A stretch of DNA of 64,000 nucleotides. Source: an uncultured Maribacter sp. Lineage in GTDB: Bacteria; Bacteroidota; Bacteroidia; Flavobacteriales; Flavobacteriaceae. How positions within the stretch are numbered: position 1 is the first letter of the stretch; every line of letters starts with the position of its first letter. Shown in pieces: positions 8,723-17,572 of this stretch. The DNA lies in contig CANMKG010000001.1 of assembly GCA_947498505.1 (NCBI GenBank), positions 1-64,000 on the forward strand, written 5' to 3'. Position numbers and translations under genes: made by a program. The notes under the pieces were generated by a model. The model saw only the letters and a program-made list of their open reading frames with translations, was not told where the DNA came from and searched no databases.

Positions 8723-9343
8723 ATGAATTCAAATATTTTAAAAATTATTATTATAGATACAGATTTACGCTTACACGAATCTTATAAATGGTTTTTTGCA
8801 AATTATACTGACTATGCATTGGTTGGATTATATACATCCACTGAAGATGCGGAAAAAGAGTACCATAATACAAAACCTGATATTATTATTTCTGAAGTTC
8901 ATCTTCCTGTAATAGGAGGTATAGAGAGTATTAGATTATTTAGAGCAAAAAATAGAAATGTAAAAATAATCATGATAAGCAATCGACCAGATTTTGAACT
9001 TGTGAAAAAAGCGTTTAAAAGTGGTGCAAATGGTTACTTAACAAGACCCGTAGATAAAGATCGCTTATACAATGCGTTAAATGCTATAAAATACGAAGGT
9101 GCTGCTATGAGTAATGACATTGTGAAAAAAGTGATTTCTAATTTTCATAGAAAATCGTACAAGTTTTTTTCAGAGCGTGAAAATCAAATCATTGATTACT
9201 TGTGTAAAGGAGCTACCTATAAAATGATAGCGGATAAGCTTTTTGTTACGACAAGTACCATTAACTTTCATATCCAAAATATTTACTTAAAACTTAATGT
9301 AAATTCAAAATCTGAGGCTTTAATAAAGTTACGAGAGCTCTAA
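8723..9343 (+). CDS. NarL/LuxR-type response regulator with degenerate receiver
   Basis: 206 residues: receiver-like domain (~7-125) and LuxR/GerE helix-turn-helix (~143-203: FSERENQIIDYLCKGATYKMIADKLFVTTSTINFHIQNIYLKL). The acidic pair D12/D14 and S86 are in place, but the phospho-acceptor position is Glu58 (PDIIISEVHLPV, where Asp is expected before VxLP) and the conserved Lys is Arg108 (GYLTRPVD). Glu often mimics phospho-Asp, so the protein may be constitutively active or respond to something other than phosphorylation. No kinase gene is adjacent. The targets are unknown; the T9SS/PorP block upstream is only a positional candidate. Confidence 0.88.
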   Translation: MNSNILKIIIIDTDLRLHESYKWFFANYTDYALVGLYTSTEDAEKEYHNTKPDIIISEVHLPVIGGIESIRLFRAKNRNVKIIMISNRPDFELVKKAFKSGANGYLTRPVDKDRLYNALNAIKYEGAAMSNDIVKKVISNFHRKSYKFFSERENQIIDYLCKGATYKMIADKLFVTTSTINFHIQNIYLKLNVNSKSEALIKLREL

Positions 9344-9378
9344 AAAAAAAGAGGGATAGTAACCACAACTATCCCTCT
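9342..9378 (-). terminator. Terminator for the minus-strand glycosyltransferase gene
   Basis: AGAGGGATAGT (9350-9360) and ACTATCCCTCT (9368-9378) form a perfect 11-bp stem. The A run at 9342-9350 gives a U tract only on the minus strand, so it ends the glycosyltransferase transcript. Confidence 0.8.
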
Positions 9379-9391
9379 AAACATATTTAAC

Positions 9392-10633
9392 CTAACCACT
9401 ATTACTATTAAGTTTTTGTGTACTTTTTGATAAATATTTTTGGAGTATTGCATCCATTGCTGTTTTGTTTGAGTTTTGAAACAGTATAGCCTTAAAAAAT
9501 GCCATATACTTTTCTGTAATATTGTACATCGATAAAGAGTACGCAGCTTTGTAATTAGCTTTACCCAAAAACTTTTGATATTTATCATGAGCCAGAATTA
9601 CGTGAATAGCGTTTCCTAACGATTCTACATTTTTAGGGGAATAAAACTCAGCCATAAATTTTCTTTTTTTAATGATCGAGTTATATATGTTATGATAAGG
9701 CATTACCATTGCTTTTCCGTAACTACCAGCTAAATGCACTTCTTTTAAAATACTTGTTTTTATGGTATTGGAGAAAACAACTATAGAACATTGTTCAAAT
9801 AATTTTGAAACATCCTGAGAAGCTATATGTTCTATAAAATGCACCTGTGGTGTATGAAAATATTGCTGCTTAATTTTACTTAAATACCCAGGTGTTTGTT
9901 TACTATCTTCCCCAGCAATTATAATTTCTATGTTTTCGTTTGTTCGCTCTCTTAAAAATTCTACACTTTCAATTAAAATGTCCAAATTATAACTCGGGTC
10001 AAACTTTCCAAACGCCAAAATTTTTCTTGACCCACGGGGAATGTTAAAGTTTGGAGGAACCATTTTTTGAAAAGCATCGTAAGGTATAACAGCGGCATTA
10101 CGAGCTTTGTATTTTTCTTCTAAAACAGATAGGTGACTTTGCTTAGTTACTGCTATAAGGTCTGAAAACAGTAATAGTTTGGTAAAAACGAAATTTAGAT
10201 TTTTTTGAATGTTAAACAAAGAATACTTTTTGTCGTCATTTAATTCTTCCTCTAAGATGTTATGCAGTAAACTTACGACAGCAATTTTTTTCGTCTTTAA
10301 AAGCGTAGGTAGAACTGTGTAAATAGAAGCTTTAATTCTTGCTGCAGAATGTAAAAATTGATAATTAATTAAAACAAGGTCTGGAGCAATTTGCAAAATA
10401 ACATTTCTTATCCTGTAAATGTCCCAAAAGTAGTTTAAGTTTAAAATGGGCTTTACAGTTATTTTACATCCTTCATTTTTAAAATTTAATTCTTTACTAC
10501 TTATTGGTTTGTTGGTTAGTAGGGTTATTTCTGTAATATCTTTTTCCAACCTTAAATGTTTGAGTAATAAGTAAGAATACGGCAACAAGGTGTCATTGTT
10601 TTTAGGATATTCCGTAAGTATTACTAATTTCAT
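9392..10633 (-). CDS. GT4-like family 1 glycosyltransferase
   Basis: 413 residues, no signal peptide, so cytoplasmic or membrane-associated. The N-terminal half (MKLVILTEYPKNNDT, then APDLVLINYQFLHSAARIKAS) looks like a GT-B acceptor domain. The C-terminal half carries the donor-domain pattern of Glycos_transf_1: RKILAFGKFDPSYNLDILIESVEFL, IIIAGEDS, VHFIEHIASQDVSKLFEQCSIVVFS. The usual EGFG-type donor motif is replaced by KTSILKEVHLAGSYGKAMVMP. It probably adds a sugar to a surface polysaccharide or other glycan; donor and acceptor cannot be read from sequence. It stands alone, convergent with the LuxR-type gene and divergent from the xylose operon. Confidence 0.75.
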   Translation of the reverse strand: MKLVILTEYPKNNDTLLPYSYLLLKHLRLEKDITEITLLTNKPISSKELNFKNEGCKITVKPILNLNYFWDIYRIRNVILQIAPDLVLINYQFLHSAARIKASIYTVLPTLLKTKKIAVVSLLHNILEEELNDDKKYSLFNIQKNLNFVFTKLLLFSDLIAVTKQSHLSVLEEKYKARNAAVIPYDAFQKMVPPNFNIPRGSRKILAFGKFDPSYNLDILIESVEFLRERTNENIEIIIAGEDSKQTPGYLSKIKQQYFHTPQVHFIEHIASQDVSKLFEQCSIVVFSNTIKTSILKEVHLAGSYGKAMVMPYHNIYNSIIKKRKFMAEFYSPKNVESLGNAIHVILAHDKYQKFLGKANYKAAYSLSMYNITEKYMAFFKAILFQNSNKTAMDAILQKYLSKSTQKLNSNSG

Positions 10634-10773
10634 TTAAGTCGTTTTTCTGTAATTTCTATAGTTCAAATATCCATGAATAATTTTGTTGTATTTTGTTTTT
10701 ACGGTTCATTCAGCATTTGGTATAGACGAAACGAAATTCATAGACGATAAGCAGTCCATTAGTTTGGATGTTA

Positions 10774-10801
10774 AAAATTACGAAAGCGTTTTCGTAATTT
10801 T
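10774..10801. promoter_or_regulatory. LacI-family-type operator upstream of xylB
   Basis: A 28-bp palindrome centred on CG: the half ATTACGAAAGC (10777-10787) faces GTTTTCGTAAT (10788-10798), with one mismatch and further A/T pairing outside. The core CGAAAGCGTTTTCG has the central CG and AAAGCG/CGTTTT layout of LacI-family operators such as catabolite-response elements. The LacI-family gene at 15288 is the obvious candidate regulator. It lies about 190 bp upstream of the xylB start. Confidence 0.65.
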
Positions 10802-10938
10802 TTGAGTCATCTTAATGTGGGATTAACTATCTTATTTTCAATAGTTTAAATGTTTTTATTTGAAGTTTACTAAAGACGCATGAGTCATTTTCTGATTTAG
10901 GTTTGGGTTAAAATTACTGTATGTAGAAGGCTTTGTAA

Positions 10939-10946
10939 TAAATTTG
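10939..10946 (+). promoter_or_regulatory. Candidate -7 element for the xylose operon
   Basis: TAAATTTG matches TAnnTTTG, 43 nt before the xylB ATG. No -33 TTTG is seen at the normal distance, so the call is tentative. Confidence 0.35.
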
Positions 10947-10989
10947 AGAGAGACAGGACATTGTAGTATTACAAATTCAAAAGTTATTT

Positions 10990-12474
10990 ATGTATTACTT
11001 AGGGTTAGATATTGGAAGCTCGTCCATAAAGGCAGCTTTAGTAGAAATTTCTAGTGGGAAAAGTATTGGTGTTGTACAAGAACCAGAAAAAGAAATGAGT
11101 ATTCATGCTTCTCAAAAAGGATGGGCGGAGCAAGCTCCTGAAGATTGGTGGAAGTATTGTTGTGATGCTATTGTAAAGTTAAAAACAAAGTATAAAATTT
11201 CTAGAACGCAGATTAAAGGTATAGGTATTTCGTATCAAATGCATGGGTTAGTATTGTTAGATAAGAAGGGAAAACCGTTACGTAAATCAATTATATGGTG
11301 TGATAGTAGAGCAGTGACCACAGGTGAAAACGCTTATGAAGCCATCGGAGAAGTAAAATGTAAAACACATTTATTAAACTCTCCTGCCAATTTTACAGCA
11401 TCTAAACTAAAATGGGTTAAAGAAAACGAACCTGAAATATATAAATCTATTTATAAGTTTATGCTTCCTGGAGATTACATAGCTTATAAGTTTAGCAATG
11501 TAATGAATACCACAATATCTGGTTTGTCAGAAGGAATATTTTGGGATTTCAAAAAAAACAATATTGCATCCTTTTTAATGGAGCATTACGGCATAGAAGA
11601 AAATATGATTCCTGATATTGTTGACACATTTGGTTTACAATCTAAGGTTAACGGTATAGGTGAGGCGGAAAGTGCTATCGCTGCAGGAACTCCAATTTTT
11701 TATAGAGCGGGTGACCAACCTAACAATGCACTTTCATTGAATGTTTTTGAGCCTGGTGAAATAGCAGCAACAGGTGGAACTTCTGGAGTTGTTTATGCAG
11801 TGACTAATAGTCTTTCTGTTGAAGAAAGTTCAAGAGTAAACAATTTTGCACATGTTAACTATACTAAGGATAAGGAGGCACGAATAGGAAAGTTATTATG
11901 TATAAATGGTGCTGGAATTCAATACCGTTGGTTGTTGAATAATCTTGAGGTAAAGTCATACAGTGAAATGAATGCATTAGCAGCAAATGTAGAAGTTGGA
12001 GCCGATGGAGCAATCATGATTCCTTTTGGTAATGGAGCTGAGCGAATGCTTAACAATCAGGACATTGGAACACGACTTGTAAATGTAAACTTAAATAGGC
12101 ATGATAAAGCTCATCTCTGTAGGGCTGCATTAGAAGGCATTGCTTTTTCATTTGTATATGGTATAGAAATTTTAAAGTCAGATGGTATTACAGTTAATGT
12201 AATACGTGCTGGTAATGACAATTTGTTTCGTTCTGAAATTTTTGCAAATACCATTGCCACTTTAATAGAACATGATATTGAAATTTACAATACCACAGGA
12301 GCTATTGGTGCAGCTCGCGCAGCAGGCTTACATGAAGGAGGTTTTGAAAAATTTGGAAAATATATTACGGACAACGATTACGTAAAGACTTTTAAGCCTT
12401 TACAGGATAAAACGGTTTACGTAAAAGCGTATCAAGCTTGGAAAAAAGAACTAGAATTAATTATCAATAAATAA
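10990..12474 (+). CDS. xylB: Xylulokinase
   Basis: 494 residues, FGGY carbohydrate kinase fold. The first nucleotide-binding motif is GLDIGSSSIKAALVE (residues 4-18). SYQMHGLVLLDKKGKPLRKSIIWCDSRA is the family signature containing the substrate MHG and WCDxR residues, and GATGGTSGVVYAV-type glycine motifs and AALEGIAFSFVYGIEIL belong to the C-terminal ATP domain. It phosphorylates D-xylulose to xylulose-5-phosphate in the cytoplasm. It is first in an operon with xylose isomerase (8-bp gap) and a sugar-proton symporter, which confirms xylose rather than another FGGY substrate. Confidence 0.92.
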   Translation: MYYLGLDIGSSSIKAALVEISSGKSIGVVQEPEKEMSIHASQKGWAEQAPEDWWKYCCDAIVKLKTKYKISRTQIKGIGISYQMHGLVLLDKKGKPLRKSIIWCDSRAVTTGENAYEAIGEVKCKTHLLNSPANFTASKLKWVKENEPEIYKSIYKFMLPGDYIAYKFSNVMNTTISGLSEGIFWDFKKNNIASFLMEHYGIEENMIPDIVDTFGLQSKVNGIGEAESAIAAGTPIFYRAGDQPNNALSLNVFEPGEIAATGGTSGVVYAVTNSLSVEESSRVNNFAHVNYTKDKEARIGKLLCINGAGIQYRWLLNNLEVKSYSEMNALAANVEVGADGAIMIPFGNGAERMLNNQDIGTRLVNVNLNRHDKAHLCRAALEGIAFSFVYGIEILKSDGITVNVIRAGNDNLFRSEIFANTIATLIEHDIEIYNTTGAIGAARAAGLHEGGFEKFGKYITDNDYVKTFKPLQDKTVYVKAYQAWKKELELIINK

Positions 12475-12482
12475 TTTAGATT

Positions 12483-13808
12483 ATGGCCTTAATAGGAGAA
12501 AAGGAATATTTTAAGGAAATACAAGACATTAAATTTGAGGGAAAAGAATCTGATAACCCGTTAGCGTTTAAATATTATAATCCAGAACAGGTTGTTGCAG
12601 GAAAAACAATGCGTGAACATTTTAAGTTTGCAGTTGCGTATTGGCATACGTTCTGTGGACAGGGTGCTGATCCATTTGGACCAGGAACACAAAATTTTGA
12701 ATGGGATAAGTCTACAGATCCACTACAAGCTGCAAAAGATAAAGCAGATGCTGCTTTTGAGTTTATTACAAAAATGGGATTCGATTATTTTTGTTTTCAT
12801 GATTATGACTTAATTCAAGAAGGAGCAACATTTACAGAGTCTGAAAAAAGATTAGTTTCCATAACGGAATATTTAAAAGAAAAAAAAGCGGCTTCTGGAG
12901 TTAAGTTACTTTGGGGGACAGCAAATTGCTTTTCTAACCCCAGATATATGAATGGAGCAGCCACAAATCCAGAATTTAGTGTGGTAGCTCGTGCTGGAGG
13001 ACAAATAAAACTTGCCCTTGATGCAACAATAGCTTTAGACGGAGAAAACTATGTTTTCTGGGGAGGACGTGAAGGTTATATGTCTTTGCTAAATACAGAC
13101 ATGGGTCGCGAATTAGATCATATGGGGCAGTTTTTAACAATGGCCCGAGATTATGCTAGGGGTCAAGGATTTAAAGGAACCTTTTTTATAGAACCAAAAC
13201 CTATGGAGCCAATGAAACATCAATACGATTTTGATGCTGCTACTGCCATAGGATTTTTAAAAGAATATGGTTTAGAAAAGGACTTTAAGATGAATATTGA
13301 GGTGAACCATGCGACGCTGGCTCAACATACTTTTCAGCATGAATTGGAAGTTTCTGCAAAAGCAGGAATGTTAGGTAGTATTGATGCTAACCGTGGAGAT
13401 TATCAAAATGGGTGGGATACTGACCAGTTTCCAAATAATATTCAAGAAGCTACAGAGGCTATGCTGGTGTTTTTACAAGCTGGAGGATTACAAGGAGGTG
13501 GAATTAATTTTGATGCAAAAATCAGAAGAAATTCAACCGATTTAGAAGATGTGTTTTTAGCACATATTGGAGGAGCAGATACTTTTGCAAGAGCGCTATT
13601 AACAGCAGACAAAATTATAGCATCTTCGGCGTACACTAGTCTTAGAGAAAAAAGATATAGTTCTTTTGACCAAGGTAAAGGCAACGATTTTGAAAATGGG
13701 AAATTAAACCTTCAAGATTTATATGAAATAGCGCACGAAAATGGTGAATTAGCTTTAAAAAGCGGAAAGCAAGAACTTTTTGAAAATATCATTAATCAAT
13801 ACATTTGA
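12483..13808 (+). CDS. xylA: Xylose isomerase
   Basis: 441 residues, the normal length for type II enzymes. Metal- and substrate-binding motifs are intact: FCFHDYDL (catalytic His), [17 protein letters not shown], the metal-ligand stretch [19 protein letters not shown] and [20 protein letters not shown]. It converts D-xylose to D-xylulose in the cytoplasm, feeding XylB. The stop codon overlaps an upstream TTG of the transporter frame, so the two genes are tightly coupled. Confidence 0.97.
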   Translation: MALIGEKEYFKEIQDIKFEGKESDNPLAFKYYNPEQVVAGKTMREHFKFAVAYWHTFCGQGADPFGPGTQNFEWDKSTDPLQAAKDKADAAFEFITKMGFDYFCFHDYDLIQEGATFTESEKRLVSITEYLKEKKAASGVKLLWGTANCFSNPRYMNGAATNPEFSVVARAGGQIKLALDATIALDGENYVFWGGREGYMSLLNTDMGRELDHMGQFLTMARDYARGQGFKGTFFIEPKPMEPMKHQYDFDAATAIGFLKEYGLEKDFKMNIEVNHATLAQHTFQHELEVSAKAGMLGSIDANRGDYQNGWDTDQFPNNIQEATEAMLVFLQAGGLQGGGINFDAKIRRNSTDLEDVFLAHIGGADTFARALLTADKIIASSAYTSLREKRYSSFDQGKGNDFENGKLNLQDLYEIAHENGELALKSGKQELFENIINQYI

Positions 13809-13810
13809 TT

Positions 13811-15187
13811 ATGAGCCAAAATAAAGCTTTTGTATATGTTGTAACACTAGTCGCTACATTAGGTGGATTGTTATTTGGGTATGATACTGCTGTAATATCT
13901 GGAGCGGAAAAATCTATTCAAACTTTTTTGATAGATAGCCTTGGGTTGAGTTCCTTTTTACATGGTATAACTGTTTCATCAGCTTTAATTGGTTGTATTA
14001 TTGGAGGTGCAATTTCAGGAATTGTATCATCAAAATACGGAAGAAAAAAAGCACTAATTATTGCAGGTGTTTTATTTTTATTATCAGCTATGGGGTCAGG
14101 CAATCCCGAGTTTTTATTTTTTGAAAGAGGAGTTCCATCAATAGGATTGCTTTGGACATTTAATATTTATCGTGTTATTGGCGGTATTGGTGTTGGCTTA
14201 GCATCCGCGGTATGCCCTATGTATATTGGAGAAATTGCGCCAGCTAATATTCGAGGAAAATTAGTATCCTTAAATCAATTCGCCATTATTTTTGGAATGC
14301 TAGTGGTATATTTTGTGAATTGGGGTATTGCGGAAGGGCAAACAATGGATTGGATAAACACCATTGGATGGAGAAGAATGTTTACTTCTGAAGCAATACC
14401 TGCTTCTTTGTTTGCTGTTTTAATGTTTTTCATGCCTGAAACCCCTCGATATTTGGCATTAAATAAACAAGACGAAAAGGCCTTATCTATTTTAACGCGA
14501 ATAAATGGAGTGGATAAAGCAAAACAGATTCTTGTTGATATTAAAAATACAGTACAAACATCCAAAGGAAAGCTGTTTTCTTATGGTAAAGTTGTGATAA
14601 TAGTAGGTATATTGTTATCTGTTTTTCAGCAATTTGTTGGTATAAATGTAGCCCTCTACTATGCTCCGCGAATTTTTGAAAGTATGGGAGCCGCTAAAGA
14701 TGCATCCATGCTTCAAACCATCATAATGGGACTCGTGAATGTAATATTTACGATTGTAGCTATTTTAACAGTTGATAAATGGGGCAGAAAACCATTGTTA
14801 ATTATTGGTTCTATTGGTATGGCTATTGGAATGATAGCAATTTCAATACTATCTTTTCAAAATGTTATTGGTATAGCTACATTGGTTTTTATAATTATAT
14901 ATACGGCTTCATTCATGATGAGTTGGGGACCAATATGTTGGGTTTTAATAGCTGAGATTTATCCAAATAAGATTAGAAGTCAAGCCATTGCAATTGCAGT
15001 TGCAGCTCAATGGGCTGCGAACTTTTTTATATCATCAACCTATCCTCCAATGATGGAGTTAAGTAGCGGAGGTACATATTTGTTTTATGGAATTATGAGT
15101 ATTATCTCAGCAATGTTTGTATGGAAAATGGTTCCAGAAACAAAAGGGAAAACACTTGAAGAAATGGAGCATATATGGAAAAAGTAA
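13811..15187 (+). CDS. xylE: XylE-like sugar:proton symporter (MFS)
   Basis: About 458 residues with 12 predicted membrane segments. Sugar-porter signatures are present: GGLLFGYDTAVISGAE in TM1, the RGKL motif after TM4 (GEIAPANIRGKLVSLNQ), PETPRYL after TM6, QQFVGINVALYYAPRIFE in TM7 and PETKGKTLEE at the end. I place the start at ATG 13811 (MSQNKAF); a TTG two codons earlier overlaps the xylA stop. It would import xylose, or a related pentose or hexose, with a proton. A terminator follows at 15209. Confidence 0.88.
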   Translation: MSQNKAFVYVVTLVATLGGLLFGYDTAVISGAEKSIQTFLIDSLGLSSFLHGITVSSALIGCIIGGAISGIVSSKYGRKKALIIAGVLFLLSAMGSGNPEFLFFERGVPSIGLLWTFNIYRVIGGIGVGLASAVCPMYIGEIAPANIRGKLVSLNQFAIIFGMLVVYFVNWGIAEGQTMDWINTIGWRRMFTSEAIPASLFAVLMFFMPETPRYLALNKQDEKALSILTRINGVDKAKQILVDIKNTVQTSKGKLFSYGKVVIIVGILLSVFQQFVGINVALYYAPRIFESMGAAKDASMLQTIIMGLVNVIFTIVAILTVDKWGRKPLLIIGSIGMAIGMIAISILSFQNVIGIATLVFIIIYTASFMMSWGPICWVLIAEIYPNKIRSQAIAIAVAAQWAANFFISSTYPPMMELSSGGTYLFYGIMSIISAMFVWKMVPETKGKTLEEMEHIWKK

Positions 15188-15208
15188 ATAATGTTGTTTT
15201 TAAATTGG

Positions 15209-15242
15209 AAACCTGCTTTTATCTATTAAAAGTAGGTTTTTT
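15209..15242 (+). terminator. Terminator of the xylose operon
   Basis: AAACCTGCTTTTA (15209-15221) pairs with TAAAAGTAGGTTT (15227-15239), one G-U pair, then a T tract. Confidence 0.85.
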
Positions 15243-15272
15243 GCATTGTTAAATAGTATTTACTTTTTATGT

Positions 15273-15280
15273 TAACTTTG
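15273..15280 (+). promoter_or_regulatory. -7 element of the LacI-family gene; possibly leaderless mRNA
   Basis: TAACTTTG matches TAnnTTTG exactly and ends only 7 nt before the ATG at 15288, so transcription would begin at or next to the start codon. TTG at 15246-15248 is the nearest -33 candidate, with a 24-nt spacer (slightly long). Confidence 0.5.
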
Positions 15281-15287
15281 GATAACC

Positions 15288-16313
15288 ATGTCCAAGCTTA
15301 AATTAAAAGATATTGCAAAACATTTTGATGTATCGGTATCTACCGTTTCAAAAGCTATTAATGATAGTCATGAAGTTAGCTTAAGTCTAAAGAAGAAAAT
15401 TCAGTCTTACGCTAACAAGCATCATTATAGACCAAATATGGTTGCTCTTAATTTAAGACAGCGAAGTACCAAAACAATTGGTGTGGTTATTCCAAATATC
15501 CTGAATTATTTTTTTGTAAAAGTGCTGTATGGTATTGAAAAAATTGCTGATGAAAGAGGATACAGCATAGTTACTTGTATTACCAATCAATCATTTGAAA
15601 AAGAAACGAAAACGCTAGAGTATCTTAATACTGGTGTAGTGGATGGCGTTATATTTTCTACCGCCGCTGAAGAGTCTCAATTTGAAAACCACTCTAAGTA
15701 TTTAGAGGAACTAACCGAAAGTAACTTGCCAATAGTAATGTTTGATAGAGCAACAGATTTTGATTCTTGTGATAAAGTTGTTGTCGATGATTTTGAAGCA
15801 GGTTATAAAGCAGCTAAATATCTAATTAAAACGGGTTGTAAAGCATTGGCTATTGCAACCCCAATAAATCAATCTAAAATTAGCAGATTGCGAATTGAAG
15901 GCTACAAAAAAGCACTAAAGGAGTATAATATTTCTTTAGATAAAAAACTCATTGTTCCCATAAGTAACAAAGAAGATATAGAGCTCACCATGTCTTTTCT
16001 ATTAAATTATAAGAAAATTGACGGTATTATAATTTTAGACGAAATCACAGCCGTTAAGGTTATGAAAATAGTTCAAAAACGCGGTTATAAAATTCCTGAA
16101 GATATTTCTATTATTGGATTTACCAATGGTCAATTGTCAAGATATGTATCTCCCTCATTGACCACTATTAGTCAGCATGGAACACACATTGGAGAAACCA
16201 CAGCTAAGATTTTAATTGATAAAATTGAAAGAAAAATTCCCTTTGACGCTTACGAAACCACTACGGTTAAAACTAGTTTGGTGGTAAGAGATTCAACAAA
16301 AGCCTTAAAATAA
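15288..16313 (+). CDS. LacI-family transcriptional regulator
   Basis: 341 residues. The N-terminal LacI helix-turn-helix (KLKDIAKHFDVSVSTVSKAINDSHEVS) and hinge helix (RPNMVALNLRQRST) come first, then a periplasmic-binding-protein-like sensor domain (KTIGVVIPNILNYFFVKVLYGIEKIADERGY through SLTTISQHGTHIGETTAKILI). It is separated from the xylose operon by a terminator and has its own promoter. The operator at 10774 is its likely target; the ligand could be xylose or a PUL-derived sugar. Confidence 0.93.
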   Translation: MSKLKLKDIAKHFDVSVSTVSKAINDSHEVSLSLKKKIQSYANKHHYRPNMVALNLRQRSTKTIGVVIPNILNYFFVKVLYGIEKIADERGYSIVTCITNQSFEKETKTLEYLNTGVVDGVIFSTAAEESQFENHSKYLEELTESNLPIVMFDRATDFDSCDKVVVDDFEAGYKAAKYLIKTGCKALAIATPINQSKISRLRIEGYKKALKEYNISLDKKLIVPISNKEDIELTMSFLLNYKKIDGIIILDEITAVKVMKIVQKRGYKIPEDISIIGFTNGQLSRYVSPSLTTISQHGTHIGETTAKILIDKIERKIPFDAYETTTVKTSLVVRDSTKALK

Positions 16314-16349
16314 AAAATTACGTTTTAAAAAGCTTAAAACGTAATTTTT
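16313..16349. terminator. Bidirectional terminator between the LacI-family gene and the DUF4861 gene
   Basis: AAAAATTACGTTTTAA (16313-16328) and TTAAAACGTAATTTTT (16334-16349) form a perfect 16-bp stem with a 5-nt loop, flanked by A and T runs on both sides. It separates two convergent genes. Confidence 0.85.
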
Positions 16350-16374
16350 ACGGTAGTAATAATAATTAAAAAGT

Positions 16375-17559
16375 TTACTTTTCTCTAATTAATTCAATTT
16401 GAATTGGATTATTAAGTTTTTCACTAAAACTGCTTAGATATTGTTCCCATTCTTGTTTAGTATTGAACTGTCCACTTTTTTTCCAACCAAATCCAGCATA
16501 GTAGTTAACTATGTTATTCGTTACTTTCAAATGAGCATAAGCGTTACTTAAATCTGGAGTTGATACATCATATTTTTCATAACCTATAAAAGAAGCTGGT
16601 TTGGCCAGTATAGCTGTACCCAATTCGGAATCTTCATGGGGTTGCCAATAGCTTAACCAACCTTGTTTGTTATTACCACTTACAATTCCGTCTTTTTCGT
16701 GTAATGTTAATCCGGCGGAGATGGTGTCACTTCCTTTTAGTGAAATTTGAAATTTGGATAGATTTTGCCCGTAATCAAGACTTATTATTCTAGATTCTTC
16801 AATTTTAGTACCGTCTGCATGCCAATCTGCATAGTCCACAGAAAAGCTAGTACGTATGGGGCCTGTTGTTATAGTTTTCCAATTTGTATAATTTTTAGAA
16901 AAGAAAAAAGAAGTATCTTTTTTTATGGCAATCCCACCAACGCCTCTACTAACACCAACATGAAAATTATCAAGTCCTTCTCCAGTATCTTCGTGGTAGC
17001 TTCCATCGGTCTCAAGCTCTTTTTTATACCATTTGTTAATTATAGGATAGTTAACCTTCTTTAACCAAGCATCTACTCCGCTGGATAATGTTCCTCCAGC
17101 GACCCCATCTTCTTTCATTTTTTGTGCAGTTGGTCCAAAAATCCTGAAAGCAACTTTATTGTTTTCCCAGGTGTAATCATCTGTTCGCTCCGGAACAAAT
17201 CGAGAGTAACAATTATCGGTAGATTTTGTTTTTTCATAATCAGAAACTTTTACAATTTCGTATCTTTTTTCTGAATTCTTAGCTATTTCTGGTTGGAATA
17301 ATAACACATCCGGAATGTTATCATAATTGTTATCCACAAGTTGAGTTATTTCTAGAGTATTAGTTTCAATATTTAAAATTCCAACGTTTTCTAGACTATC
17401 TATTTGTAAAAAGTTTTTATCCAATGTAATAGTTTCAAAAGATCTATCTGTTGCAATCGGATTTTTAAGTATTATAAAAGTAGATTCTTTTTTACTAGAA
17501 CAAGCTAGAATAGCCAGTGTAAATATTATAGTAGAGTATTTTTTAAATGAATTTGTCAT
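16375..17559 (-). CDS. DUF4861 family lipoprotein
   Basis: 394 residues; lipoprotein signal peptide (LAILACSSKKE). Recognised as DUF4861 from the overall pattern, including DNCYSRFVPERTDDYTWENN, GVDAWLKKVNYPIINKWY, DNFHVGVSRGVGGIAI and WLSYWQPHEDSELGTAIL. Members are common in Bacteroidota loci for uronic-acid polysaccharides; their activity is not established to my knowledge. The conserved Trp, Asp and His residues suggest a carbohydrate-active fold. It is second in a two-gene minus-strand operon, 13 bp after kduD. Confidence 0.8.
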   Translation of the reverse strand: MTNSFKKYSTIIFTLAILACSSKKESTFIILKNPIATDRSFETITLDKNFLQIDSLENVGILNIETNTLEITQLVDNNYDNIPDVLLFQPEIAKNSEKRYEIVKVSDYEKTKSTDNCYSRFVPERTDDYTWENNKVAFRIFGPTAQKMKEDGVAGGTLSSGVDAWLKKVNYPIINKWYKKELETDGSYHEDTGEGLDNFHVGVSRGVGGIAIKKDTSFFFSKNYTNWKTITTGPIRTSFSVDYADWHADGTKIEESRIISLDYGQNLSKFQISLKGSDTISAGLTLHEKDGIVSGNNKQGWLSYWQPHEDSELGTAILAKPASFIGYEKYDVSTPDLSNAYAHLKVTNNIVNYYAGFGWKKSGQFNTKQEWEQYLSSFSEKLNNPIQIELIREK

Positions 17560-17572
17560 GGTTATTTATGTT

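Larger units (their letters stand above)
10634..10989. other. Divergent control region, glycosyltransferase / xylose operon
   Basis: 356 bp without a gene. It holds the palindromic operator at 10774-10801 and a -7-like box at 10939-10946; otherwise nothing clear is seen. Confidence 0.6.

Noticed and set aside
16313-16349. Second LacI operator (ATTACG...CGTAAT arms)
   Set aside because: The arms are separated by a 5-nt loop without central CG, flanked by A and T runs between convergent genes: a terminator explains it.
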